Source: Streptomyces hygroscopicus
GTDB taxonomy: Bacteria > Actinomycetota > Actinomycetes > Streptomycetales > Streptomycetaceae
Length of the DNA stretch: 64,000 bases
NCBI GenBank assembly: GCA_002021875.1
Contig: CP018627.1
Coordinates: 10,974,001 to 11,038,000, forward strand
Direction: 5' to 3'
In this document: piece by piece, positions 41,684-49,842 of the stretch
Numbering within the stretch: the stretch's first letter is position 1
Layout of the letters: each line of letters begins with the position of its first letter
The notes under the pieces: model-generated
What the model was told of the DNA's origin: nothing
Databases searched by the model: none
What the model saw: only the letters and a program-made list of their open reading frames with translations
Program-made: the position numbers and the translations under genes

Positions 41684-42097
41684 TGATCAGCGGCCGGACT
41701 GCTGCTGTGGACGACACCTACTGGCCCGCGCCCGCCGAGCTGTCCCTACGCGGGCCCCACGCCCGCAATTACGGCGTGCGCCCGGCGCGTCCGGAGGCCG
41801 GCTCCTGCCCGGCTGGGCGGTGCGCCTGATGACCCGGGACACCACTGACGTCGGCGGTCGCGATGTCTACCCGGCGGGTAGCCGCTACGGCTACGGCATT
41901 GCCTCGATCCCGCTCAGCCGCGGTGGCGTCTACTGGGGCCACGGCGGCGATCTGCCGGCGACTCAGTGGCCGGCGGCCGGGCCACGTCCGGCCGTGGCAC
42001 CGTGACCGTCTACACCACGACGTGGGCGGCTGAGGGCGAAAGTCTGCGCCATCTCCAGGGGGCGGTGGACGCGGCCCTGTGCGGCAAGAGCCGCTAG
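41684..42097 (+). pseudogene. Remnant of a serine hydrolase (D-Ala-D-Ala carboxypeptidase/beta-lactamase type)
   Basis: Three pieces survive in different frames: DDTYWPAPAELSLRGPHARN, then GRLLPGWAVRLMTRDTTDVGG with YGIASIPLSRGGVYWGHGGD, then GTVTVYTTTWAAEGESLRHL and a stop at 42095. They belong to the C-terminal half of an exported penicillin-binding-like hydrolase. The half with the active serine is missing, and a deletion separates the first two pieces. Confidence 0.7.
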
Positions 42098-42220
42098 CCG
42101 CCCTGCGCCCGCCCTGGCGTCCTTGGGGCCCCGGGGCCGTGGTGAAGTGGCCTGCGGCATACGGGGAGCGGTGCGTGCCGGATACTGTCGCCAAGCAGCC
42201 GAGCGAGAGGTCATCCATCC

Positions 42221-42823
42221 GTGAATCCGGGCATCGTCGGACAGGCGGTCGGCCTGTTCGCCGTCACCAACGTCGACGACATCCTGATCCTGTCCCTGTT
42301 CTTCGCCCAGGGCGCCCGCCACCGCGGATCGGCCCGCCGGATCGTGCTCGGCCAGTACCTGGGCTTCGCCGCCATCCTCGCCGTCGCGGCCGCCGCCGCG
42401 TTCGGCGCGACCTTCCTGCCCGAGACGGCCGTCCCCTACCTCGGCCTGCTGCCCCTCGCCCTCGGGCTCAAGGCGGCCTGGCAGGCATGGAAGCAGCGGG
42501 GCGAGGGCGACGACGAGGATGGTCACGCGGCGGAGGGCGGCGGGCCCAGAGCACTGGAGGTCGCCGCGGTCACCTTCGCCAACGGCGGGGACAACATCGG
42601 TGTCTACGTCCCCGTGTTCGCCACCGCCGGAGCGGGCGGGATGAGCGTGTACGCGGTCGTCTTCCTCGCCCTGGTCGGCGTGTGGTGCCTCGTCGGCCGG
42701 TTCTTCGCCGGCCGCCCGGTCATCGCCAAGGCGCTCAGCCGGTGGGGCCACGTTCTGCTGCCGCTGGTGCTGATCGCCCTCGGCCTGCTCATCCTGATCG
42801 AGGGCGGCGCCTTCGGCCTGTAG
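42221..42823 (+). CDS. CadD-family cadmium/cation transporter
   Basis: 200 residues with five or six helices. TNVDDILILSLFFAQGA in the first helix and FANGGDNIGVYVPVFA after the central loop are hallmarks of the CadD/LysE-superfamily cadmium resistance proteins. The central cytoplasmic loop is acidic and has one histidine (EGDDEDGHAAEG). GAGAGG stands 10 bp before the GTG start. It exports divalent metal or a related cation at the plasma membrane. It is a single-gene unit. Confidence 0.85.
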   Translation: MNPGIVGQAVGLFAVTNVDDILILSLFFAQGARHRGSARRIVLGQYLGFAAILAVAAAAAFGATFLPETAVPYLGLLPLALGLKAAWQAWKQRGEGDDEDGHAAEGGGPRALEVAAVTFANGGDNIGVYVPVFATAGAGGMSVYAVVFLALVGVWCLVGRFFAGRPVIAKALSRWGHVLLPLVLIALGLLILIEGGAFGL

Positions 42824-42991
42824 GGCCCCGGGATTCGGATCGACCGTCATGACCTGGGAAGACATAAGGGTCTGTCCCCCGTGCGAGCTACCCGCAGATG
42901 TCCACCGTGCGGTGACGATCTCGGGCCGCCACATCCGTAGCGTTCGGAGCAGCCGCGGTGCTCCGGCCGCGGATCTGGCGAAGGACTGAGG

Positions 42992-44116
42992 ATGCAACGT
43001 TCCTACGTGGCAGAGTTGGCCGCGCCCGGTCACAAGGTGCCGGTGCGTGCCTGCGTCGACGAGCCGACTCAACCGATATGGCTGTTCCCTTCGGTCGGCG
43101 AGTACCCGGTCTACGGCGACTTCGTGTACGACATGATGCTCGCGGACGAGCGTCGGATGAGCCGGTACACCCGGGCTGTCCGGCGCTTTGCTCCCGGCCG
43201 GACGGTGCTCGATATCGGCACGGGGCAGGACGCGGTGTGGGCGCTGGCCGCCGCCCGTGCCGGAGCGCGGCATGTATGGGCCGTGGAGGTCATCCCCAAG
43301 TCCGCACGGATTGCCCGGAAGAACATCGAGCAGGCGGGTTTCGCCGACCGGATCACGGTGGTCGAGGGGCTGTCCACCGAGGTTGAGCTGCCCGAACGCG
43401 TCGATATGTGTGTCTCCGAGATCATCGGCACGCTCGGCGGCTCGGAGGGTGCGGGGCCGGTGCTGCGGGACGCGCGGGAGCGCCTGGTGAAGCCCGGTGG
43501 GATGTTCGTTCCGCACCGCAGCGCCACCACGGCCGTCGCCCTGGACCTGGGCAGCGCGGCAGGAGGCGAACCGCCCGGCTTTCCGCCCGCCGCCTTCGGC
43601 TTCGTGGAGGAGATATTCGCCGCGGTGGGCCGCCCCTTCGACCTGCGGGTCTGTCTCGCGGGGTTGCAGGACGTCCCGGAGGCGCGGGAGCGGTCGTATC
43701 TGTCCGGCGCCGTCGAGGTGGAGCCGCTGGAGTTCAACGGCGAGCTGCGGCCGGAGGGCGTCGACACCGCCGAGCTGACGTTCACCCGGCCGGGCAGCTT
43801 CTCCGGGCTCGCGCTGGGCATGCGGCTGTGGGTGGCCGAGGACGACGTGCCGATCGACTCACTGTTCGAGTGGAGCAATTGGACCCCCGTCTACGCCGCG
43901 CTGTCGGAGGAGGGCCTGCCGGTGCGGCCGGGCGACCGGTTCGCGTTCGAGTTCACCACGACGATGAGCGACGACGGCGTACACCCCGACTGCGCGCTCA
44001 CCGGCGAACTGCGCCGTGACAGCGGTCCGGCGGTGCCGCCGCGCTGGGACTCGGCGCACCATCCAGACGGTTTCCGCGAGTCGTTCTTCCATCGCTGGAT
44101 GTTCCCCGAAGCCTGA
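42992..44116 (+). CDS. PRMT-like SAM-dependent methyltransferase
   Basis: 374 residues. The SAM-binding motif I is VLDIGTGQDAVWALAAARAG with the acidic end of strand 2 in WAVEV. A double-glutamate-like loop (CVSEIIGTLGGSEG) resembles protein arginine methyltransferases. The C-terminal beta-barrel half (about 190-374) also fits this class, which is rare in bacteria. AAGGACTGAGG precedes the ATG. Substrate could be a protein or a small molecule. Neighbours give no pathway link. Confidence 0.8.
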   Translation: MQRSYVAELAAPGHKVPVRACVDEPTQPIWLFPSVGEYPVYGDFVYDMMLADERRMSRYTRAVRRFAPGRTVLDIGTGQDAVWALAAARAGARHVWAVEVIPKSARIARKNIEQAGFADRITVVEGLSTEVELPERVDMCVSEIIGTLGGSEGAGPVLRDARERLVKPGGMFVPHRSATTAVALDLGSAAGGEPPGFPPAAFGFVEEIFAAVGRPFDLRVCLAGLQDVPEARERSYLSGAVEVEPLEFNGELRPEGVDTAELTFTRPGSFSGLALGMRLWVAEDDVPIDSLFEWSNWTPVYAALSEEGLPVRPGDRFAFEFTTTMSDDGVHPDCALTGELRRDSGPAVPPRWDSAHHPDGFRESFFHRWMFPEA

Positions 44117-44281
44117 GACCACCTCATCCCCGTCCTGCGGGACCCGCCCGTCCGGCCGTGTCCTGAGCGGTGAGGCGAAACCTCATGCCGGAGGGCCGCC
44201 CCGCATCCGCGCGGAACGGCCCCTGAGCTTCGCATACGCCGGTTGGGGACGCAGGAGGTGAAGCCGCGCCCCTGGGCCCCG

Positions 44282-44689
44282 TTACTCGTCCGCTTCGGCG
44301 GCCGGGCGGGGACCGCCGAAGCCGTGCGCGGAGAGGTCGAACCAGTTGCCCTCCGGATCTATGGCCCGATATTCGGCGAAGGGGCGGTTGGTGAAGCGCT
44401 CTGCGGGCTCCTCGGCGCCGGAGGCGACCAGAGCGGCGGATATCTCGGATGTGTCGGCGACGTGGAATCCGAAGTGGTTCATGCCCAATGGGGTGTCGCC
44501 GTCGAGTTGATGCTTGATCAGGGCGAGGCTCAGATACCCGTCGGAGAGGAAGCAGCTGCCATCGGGGTCCCGGTGGAAGAGCTCCATGCCGAAGATCTCG
44601 CTGTAGAACTCGGCCAGTTTCTCGGGGTCGCGGGCGACGATGGCCAGATGCCGCAGTTTTGGCCTGCCCGGGGTGGACGCGTCAGACAT
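44282..44689 (-). CDS. VOC (glyoxalase/bleomycin-resistance) family protein
   Basis: 135 residues from the ATG at 44689 (GAGGGA upstream). The beta-alpha-beta-beta-beta units are evident: LRHLAIVARDPEKLAEFYSE, then MNHFGFHVADTSEI and YRAIDPEGNWFDLSAHG. Metal-binding positions His14, His77 and a late Glu/Asp are plausible. The family includes isomerases, dioxygenases and resistance proteins. It is the last gene of a three-gene unit with an NTF2-like and a JAMM protein. Confidence 0.83.
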   Translation of the reverse strand: MSDASTPGRPKLRHLAIVARDPEKLAEFYSEIFGMELFHRDPDGSCFLSDGYLSLALIKHQLDGDTPLGMNHFGFHVADTSEISAALVASGAEEPAERFTNRPFAEYRAIDPEGNWFDLSAHGFGGPRPAAEADE

Positions 44690-44700
44690 GGGCAATTCCC

Positions 44701-45141
44701 TCAGTTCTCGGAGGCCGGCGGGGCGGCCGGTCGGGGGGCAGGAATCATGTTGTGGAAAGCGGTGATCCGCCAGGCGCCGTCGGCTCCCGCTGTCGCGTCC
44801 CGTTCCACGACGGCCAGGGCATGGGTGCGGGCGAGGCTGGTGCCGTCGGAGGCGACGACGGTCGATTCGACGTTGACCGTGGCCAGATCCGGGCGCGGAT
44901 AGCGGATGGACTGAACCCGCGCGTCCAGACGAGTGGAGCGGTACACGGTGCGGAGGAGCTGGTCGTGACCGGCGGCGATACCGGCTCGGCCGGGTGGTTT
45001 CTCGCCGCGCACTGTGGTGAAGTCGCAGTCTTCGGCGAAGACGGCGGCGAAGGAGTGGGCGTCGCCCTCGGCCCAGCCGCGCGCCATGGCATCCCAGAGC
45101 CCCTGGATCCGCTCGTCGTCGGTCGCGGTCACCGGCCTCAT
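44701..45141 (-). CDS. NTF2/SnoaL-like protein (SgcJ/EcaC type)
   Basis: 146 residues. IQGLWDAMARGWAEGDAHSFAAVFAEDCDFTTV and the later THALAVVERDATA fit the small alpha+beta barrel (DUF4440/SgcJ) fold. Such proteins act as cyclases, hydrolases or binding proteins in secondary metabolism, and many remain uncharacterised. The ATG overlaps the JAMM gene stop (ATGA) and the VOC gene follows at 11 bp. Confidence 0.78.
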   Translation of the reverse strand: MRPVTATDDERIQGLWDAMARGWAEGDAHSFAAVFAEDCDFTTVRGEKPPGRAGIAAGHDQLLRTVYRSTRLDARVQSIRYPRPDLATVNVESTVVASDGTSLARTHALAVVERDATAGADGAWRITAFHNMIPAPRPAAPPASEN

Positions 45142-45755
45142 ACCCCCACCACGGCGTTGGTCCGTATCCGCAGCGGCAGTTCAACGCACGGCTGGTGAGG
45201 GTTCTCGGGTGGGGGCGGCGCCCAGGCGGCGAGGGCGTGGTACATGACATCGCCGCGACGTTCCAGGTAGCAGATGAGGTTGACGGGCCAACCGGTGTTG
45301 CCGAAGACGTGCTGATCCATCGGGGTGGGGTGCTCGCTGAGGATGCGTTTCCGCTCCTCCGGCGGGCCTATGCGATGCCAGTCGGGGTGCATGTGCACGG
45401 ACCCCAGGATCTCCAGACCGTCGGCCTCGGCCTCGCGCGAGGCCCTCAGCAGGTCGTGGGAGTCGATCCACCAGCCACGTGTCTCGTTCTCGTACGCCGG
45501 GCCGAAGAGCGGCACGATCGACTCGGTGAACTCACGGCGCGCGGCCGGGTCGGTGGTACGGGCATTGCGGCCGAACGCGACGCGCTCGACGGTGAATGCC
45601 GCATGGTCCGCCGAGCCTACGAGGAGAGCGAAGCACGGCAGTGGTGTTTCGGAGGTGATGCGTCGGTATTCACCGACGGCCACCTCAAGGAATTCATCGA
45701 GCGCCTGATCCTCTATCAGGACCGTACAACCTTCACCTAAATGCGACGCGCGCAT
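45138..45755 (-). CDS. JAMM/MPN-domain metalloprotease-like protein
   Basis: 205 residues from the ATG at 45755 (AGAGGTGG upstream). The zinc-site motif is SVHMHPDWHRIGP with a distal Asp in HPTPMDQH, giving His-x-His...Asp. The insertion between them is longer than in the classical JAMM motif. Conserved glutamates occur upstream. The family removes ubiquitin-like modifiers in eukaryotes and cleaves sulfur-carrier proteins or other peptides in bacteria. No ThiS/MoaD-like or E1-like gene is next to it here. First gene of the JAMM-NTF2-VOC unit, with a good promoter upstream. Confidence 0.75.
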   Translation of the reverse strand: MRASHLGEGCTVLIEDQALDEFLEVAVGEYRRITSETPLPCFALLVGSADHAAFTVERVAFGRNARTTDPAARREFTESIVPLFGPAYENETRGWWIDSHDLLRASREAEADGLEILGSVHMHPDWHRIGPPEERKRILSEHPTPMDQHVFGNTGWPVNLICYLERRGDVMYHALAAWAPPPPENPHQPCVELPLRIRTNAVVGV

Positions 45756-45809
45756 GTCAACCACCTCTTGGCGTGGATGTCGAATGCGGTGGGGGAGCGG
45801 AGCCGTCGT

Positions 45810-45838
45810 ACTGTATCCCGGTATTCTTGAAGTTTCAA
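45810..45838 (-). promoter_or_regulatory. Promoter of the JAMM-NTF2-VOC unit
   Basis: On the minus strand TTGAAA (45838-45833) and TACAGT (45815-45810) are separated by exactly 17 bp and lie about 55 bp before the JAMM start codon. This matches a housekeeping-type promoter. Confidence 0.65.
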
Positions 45839-45915
45839 ACGGCATCCGTGCCTTCATCCCTGACCGCATCCATCGCGGCGCGGCACCACGCTCCGCGCCG
45901 CCCCCGCCCCGTGGC

Positions 45916-46275
45916 TCAGCCGTCTTCGGTGACCAGGGTGTAACGCACGGTCTGGGCCTGGATGAGGCCGTCGCGGAAGACGAAAGTGTCGACTCCGTCC
46001 TCCACTCGCACCTGGGCGGCGGTGGCCGACCATTCGAGAAAGAGCGCGTCATCCGCGAACTGGGGCTTCAAGTCCCATGCGGCGTCCGGGAGATCGCCGA
46101 GCAAGGCGCCGATGCCCTGCTTCACCCCTTCGCGTCCCCGCAGCACGCCGGCGGGAGTGACGAAGACCGCGTCTTCCGCGTAGTTGGCGCTGATCTTGTC
46201 CAAGTCTCCTGAGCCGAGCGCTTGGCCGTGGTCGTGGAAGGTCTGTTCGGGTGTCCGGGTCATCGCTGCAACCAT
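45916..46275 (-). CDS. SnoaL/NTF2-like protein
   Basis: 119 residues (start at the ATG at 46275; an ATG 12 bp downstream is possible). FHDHGQALGSGDLDKISANYAEDAVFVTP and VFRDGLIQAQTVRYTL fit the ketosteroid-isomerase-like fold. Function is not determinable. The gene is monocistronic. The 216 bp upstream to the isomerase gene show no further coding signal. Confidence 0.72.
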   Translation of the reverse strand: MVAAMTRTPEQTFHDHGQALGSGDLDKISANYAEDAVFVTPAGVLRGREGVKQGIGALLGDLPDAAWDLKPQFADDALFLEWSATAAQVRVEDGVDTFVFRDGLIQAQTVRYTLVTEDG

Positions 46276-46491
46276 TCCGTTCTCAGGTATGTGACGCGCT
46301 CTCCCTGTCGGTGGGAGAGTGCGCCGCCCGCTGGTCGTGACTCCGGGAAAAAATACTTGCATACGCGGTTCATTGCAAACGCCGTCTATTGCGGGGGCCG
46401 AGAGGGCCGGACGGCGGCCCTCTCGGTGGTGGGTGGATCCGGCCTCCCGCCCGCCGTCGGCGTCAGGGCACGTCAGCGGCGGGTCCCGGGG

Positions 46492-47376
46492 TCAGCTGCC
46501 GCCGAGTGTGCCGGCGCCGAAGTAGTTCTCGATCAGGGCGGTGGCCTTCTCCCGCTGGCGGACGCTGATCTCGGCGGCCCGCTCCTCCCAGCCGAACACA
46601 CACGAGGACACCACGCCGTCGAAGCCGACCGGGGCGAGCGCGGCGAACACCTCGTCGAAGTCGACCTCGCCACGGCCGATTTCGGCGTGCTGGTGCACCC
46701 GCGCGGGCGATCCGGGCGGGTTGACGATGTAGCGCAGCCCGTTCGATGCGGTGTGGTCGAGCGTGTCGGCCAGATGCACATAGGTGACCTTCTCACCGGC
46801 GTGGGTGATGATGCCGGTGGCGTCGTTGCCCTGGTGGAACGTGTGCGGGGTGCAGTAGAGGAACGAGATCCAGTCCCGGTTGAGCCCGCGCACCAGGTTC
46901 ACCGCGGCGTGGCCGTCCTCGATGAAGTCGTCGGGGTGCGGTTCGAGCACCAGCTTCAGGCCCTCGCGCTCGAAGACCGGGATCAGCTCGTCCATCGAGC
47001 GCAGGAACTGGCTCTCGGCGAACTCCGCCGCCTCGGGGCGGCCGTTGAACTCGGAGTTCATGGTGTCGACCCCCAGATCGACGGTCATCTGGATGGCCCG
47101 CTTCCAGGCCCGGACCGCGGCCTGCCGTTCCTCCTCCCCGGGGCCGGACCAGCGCAGCACCGGCAGCACCGAGGCGATGCCCACCCCGGCGTCGGCGGCG
47201 CGTTTACGCAGCTTGGCCACCGTGGCGTCGTCGGCGCGCGGGTGGCCGAAGAAGGGAACGAAATCGGCCTTGGGTGAGAGCTCCATCCAGGAGTAGCCCA
47301 TGCGTGCGACCACATCGGGCAGCTCCAGCACGGAGTGCGTCGCGTAGAACATCTGTGGATCCAGGGCGAGTTTCAC
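46492..47376 (-). CDS. Sugar phosphate isomerase/epimerase (TIM barrel) 1
   Basis: 294 residues from a GTG with GGAGG upstream. AP-endonuclease-2-type barrel with EPHPDDFIEDG, YCTPHTFHQG and the metal-binding HLADTLDH and HAEIGRGEVDFDEVF motifs. Such enzymes isomerise keto-sugars or inositol derivatives (IolE/IolH/IolI-like). It is the last gene of a unit with a second isomerase and a Gfo/Idh oxidoreductase, so it probably acts in the same polyol or sugar pathway. Confidence 0.83.
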   Translation of the reverse strand: MKLALDPQMFYATHSVLELPDVVARMGYSWMELSPKADFVPFFGHPRADDATVAKLRKRAADAGVGIASVLPVLRWSGPGEEERQAAVRAWKRAIQMTVDLGVDTMNSEFNGRPEAAEFAESQFLRSMDELIPVFEREGLKLVLEPHPDDFIEDGHAAVNLVRGLNRDWISFLYCTPHTFHQGNDATGIITHAGEKVTYVHLADTLDHTASNGLRYIVNPPGSPARVHQHAEIGRGEVDFDEVFAALAPVGFDGVVSSCVFGWEERAAEISVRQREKATALIENYFGAGTLGGS

Positions 47377-47411
47377 CGCTGTCCTCCGTCGCGATTGGTG
47401 TGGGGAGCCGG

Positions 47412-48410
47412 TCAGAGGTCGGCCGCGGCCTGGTTCAGGTTCTTGGCGGCCAGGGCGAGCCCCTCGGTCTGGGAGTACGCGGCGTCCTCGTGCTCGATGT
47501 TGACGGCCATGTCGGGATCGACCTCGGCGAGGGCGCGCAGGAACTCCGTCCAGTAGGCGACGTCGTGTCCGATGCCGACCGCGACGAACTTCCAGGCGGG
47601 GCTCTCCGGCCAGGCGTTGCACCAGAATCCGTAGCCGGTGGGCACCTTGCCGGGAGCGTCGGCCGGTACGCGGGTGAACGACGTGTCCAGTACGCCGCGG
47701 ATGTCGGCGCCGGGGCAGAGCATGGCGTCCTTGGCGGCGGCGTGGAACACCAGCGGGCCCAGCCACTTGATGGCGGCGACGATGTCCATGCCCTGCCACA
47801 TCAGATGCGACGGGTCCATCTCGGCGCCGAGGTTCGTGGCGCCCGTCTCATCGATGAGCCGCGTGAGCGTGACGGGGGAGAACACCACGTTGTGCGGGTG
47901 CATCTCGATGGCGACCCGGACGTCGTTCTCGCGGGCCAGGGCGTCGATCTCCGTCCAGAACTCGACGGCCACACCCCACTGGTAGTCCAGCACGTCCATG
48001 TAGACGCCGTCCCACGGGTTCACGACCCAGGAGGGGTACCTGGCGTCGGGGTCAGAGCCGGGGGTGCCGGACATGGTCACGACGTGTTTCACACCGAGCA
48101 GGCCCGCGAGCCGGATGGTGCGGCGCAGGTCGTCGGCGTGCTTGGGCCCGACCCCCGGGAGCGGGTTGAGCGGGTTGCCGTTGCAGTTGAGCCCGGTCAG
48201 CTCCATCCCGCGGTCGGCGAACGTCGCCAGGTACTCCTCACGCGCGGTGGCCGAGGACAACAGCAGGTCGACCGGGCAGTGCGGGGCGGGGATGAAGCCA
48301 CCGGTGTTGACCTCCACCGAGGTCAGGCCGTTGGACCGCAGCACATCGAGGGCCTCGGTGAGGGTCCGGTCGTGCAGGCAGGCGGTGTAGGCGCCGAGCT
48401 TGAGGGCCAT
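47412..48410 (-). CDS. Sugar phosphate isomerase/epimerase (TIM barrel) 2
   Basis: 332 residues. Metal and substrate motifs are EMHPHNVVFSPVT, EMDPSHLMWQG, FHAAAKDAM and NIEHEDAAYSQTEGL. This set resembles xylose-isomerase-like TIM barrels that act on inosose or keto-sugars. It lies 35 bp before the first isomerase and 24 bp after the oxidoreductase. Having two different isomerases with one dehydrogenase implies successive oxidation and isomerisation of one sugar. Confidence 0.85.
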   Translation of the reverse strand: MALKLGAYTACLHDRTLTEALDVLRSNGLTSVEVNTGGFIPAPHCPVDLLLSSATAREEYLATFADRGMELTGLNCNGNPLNPLPGVGPKHADDLRRTIRLAGLLGVKHVVTMSGTPGSDPDARYPSWVVNPWDGVYMDVLDYQWGVAVEFWTEIDALARENDVRVAIEMHPHNVVFSPVTLTRLIDETGATNLGAEMDPSHLMWQGMDIVAAIKWLGPLVFHAAAKDAMLCPGADIRGVLDTSFTRVPADAPGKVPTGYGFWCNAWPESPAWKFVAVGIGHDVAYWTEFLRALAEVDPDMAVNIEHEDAAYSQTEGLALAAKNLNQAAADL

Positions 48411-48434
48411 TGCTTTCTCCTTCGGTGTGGCGGG

Positions 48435-49640
48435 TCAGGCGTGGGGCGGAACCGTGGCGACCGCGCCACCGTTGCGGGAGGATTCGACGACCGCCTGGAT
48501 GATTTCCATGGTTCGCAGCGCGTCGGCGAACGTGGCGCATGCGGGCAGTGGTTCGGCCACCCCCGCCACCTGGTCGAGGAAGGCCCGGGCCTGGTAGGTG
48601 AACATCTCGGCGTTGCCGCCGCCCACGCCCGGCGCCTCCATCGGGTAGCCGCCCGCGAAGTACGGCAGTTGCGGACCGGCGATGATGTGGCGTGCGCCGC
48701 GTGTGCGAGCCTCCGGCTGCGCGTCGTCGAAGAGGTACTCGGCCGGCCGGTGCTGGTCGAACGCGGCCCGGCCGCCCAGCCCCACGACGTCGAAGGAAAG
48801 CCCGTTGGGCAGGCCGAAGGCGGTGCGCGACAGCGAGAAGGTGCCCACGAGACCGGACTCGAAGCGTGCGGTGAAGGACGCCGTGTCCTCGTTCTCGACC
48901 TCGCCCACCTCGTCCGAGACGGGCGCGGCGTTGTGGCCGACGACCGCGCCCAGCGGCAGGGGCCGCTTGGGGATCTGCGTCGACAGCGAGGCGCCCGAGA
49001 CCGAGGCGATGGGTCCGGTGACGTACTCGGCGACATCGATGACATGCGCGCCGACGTCCCCGAGCGCGCCGGAGCCGGGGCCGCCCTTGAACCGCCAGCT
49101 CAGCGGCCCGTTCGGGTCGGTCGCATAGTCGCACCAGTACCGGCCGCTGAACAGGCTGAGGTCGCCCAGCTCGCCACCCCGGACATGGTCACGGATCGCG
49201 GCGATGGCGGGGGAGCGCCGGAAGGTGTATCCGACGGCGGTGACGACCTCGGCGGTGCGCTCGACCTCGGCCATCGCACGGGCGTCCGCGAGCGAGCCGG
49301 CCAGCGGCTTCTCGCACAGCACGTGTTTGCCCGCGGCGATGAGCGCCTCCGCGATCGGCCGGTGCAGGTCGTTGCCGACGACGATGCTGACGGCGTCGAT
49401 CGAGGGGTCCTCGACGACGGCCTCCCAGCTCGGAAGCGCCGTCTCGTAGCCGTAGCGGCGGGCGGCGTCCTCACCTAGCTCGATGTTGGCGTCGGCGATC
49501 GCGGCCAGGCGGACCGGCGGCAGCCCGGCGCCGTAGACGGTGTTCACATTGCGGTAGCCGGCGGCGTGGGTGCGGCCGGCCATTCCGGCGCCGATCACCG
49601 CCACGGAGATGGGCTTGCCGGAGCTGGGGTGGGTGGGCAT
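48435..49640 (-). CDS. Gfo/Idh/MocA-family oxidoreductase
   Basis: 401 residues from the ATG at 49640. Rossmann motif SVAVIGAGMAGRTHAAGY, then the conserved CEKPLAGSLADARAM with the catalytic-region lysine, and GDVGAHVIDVAEYVTG. These NAD(P)-dependent enzymes oxidise sugars or inositols, or reduce their keto forms. It is the first gene of the operon and has a LacI-type palindrome in its leader. Confidence 0.88.
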   Translation of the reverse strand: MPTHPSSGKPISVAVIGAGMAGRTHAAGYRNVNTVYGAGLPPVRLAAIADANIELGEDAARRYGYETALPSWEAVVEDPSIDAVSIVVGNDLHRPIAEALIAAGKHVLCEKPLAGSLADARAMAEVERTAEVVTAVGYTFRRSPAIAAIRDHVRGGELGDLSLFSGRYWCDYATDPNGPLSWRFKGGPGSGALGDVGAHVIDVAEYVTGPIASVSGASLSTQIPKRPLPLGAVVGHNAAPVSDEVGEVENEDTASFTARFESGLVGTFSLSRTAFGLPNGLSFDVVGLGGRAAFDQHRPAEYLFDDAQPEARTRGARHIIAGPQLPYFAGGYPMEAPGVGGGNAEMFTYQARAFLDQVAGVAEPLPACATFADALRTMEIIQAVVESSRNGGAVATVPPHA

Positions 49641-49697
49641 GGAGGTGCCCCCTTTCACGGTGAGGGATGGACTCCGGGGACGTCCGGGGACTGGCTT

Positions 49698-49713
49698 CTT
49701 AAAGCGCTTTAAG
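49698..49713. promoter_or_regulatory. LacI-type operator upstream of the oxidoreductase operon
   Basis: CTTAAAGCGCTTTAAG is a perfect 16-bp palindrome 58 bp before the start codon. A TTGACA box on the minus strand at 49757-49752 places it at or just after the transcription start. The same core recurs at 51014-51027. Confidence 0.8.
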
Positions 49714-49751
49714 AGCAGCTTGCGCAGTACGATGCCCGGGCTCAAATGTCA

Positions 49752-49757
49752 TGTCAA
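49752..49757 (-). promoter_or_regulatory. -35 box of the oxidoreductase operon
   Basis: TTGACA is a perfect -35 hexamer on the minus strand. The -10 (around 49730) is poorly conserved. The operator lies downstream, as expected for repression by blocking transcription. Confidence 0.5.
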
Positions 49758-49842
49758 TAGGTTGTCGCTACGCGATGACGCGGATGTTTCCGCGACGGCT
49801 ACGAGGGATTCGCCGCCCGTGCCGTGGACTGGGCCCTGACCA

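Noticed and set aside
46276..46491. Possible gene between the NTF2-like gene and the isomerase
   Set aside because: Only short overlapping frames without ribosome sites or conserved features are seen.
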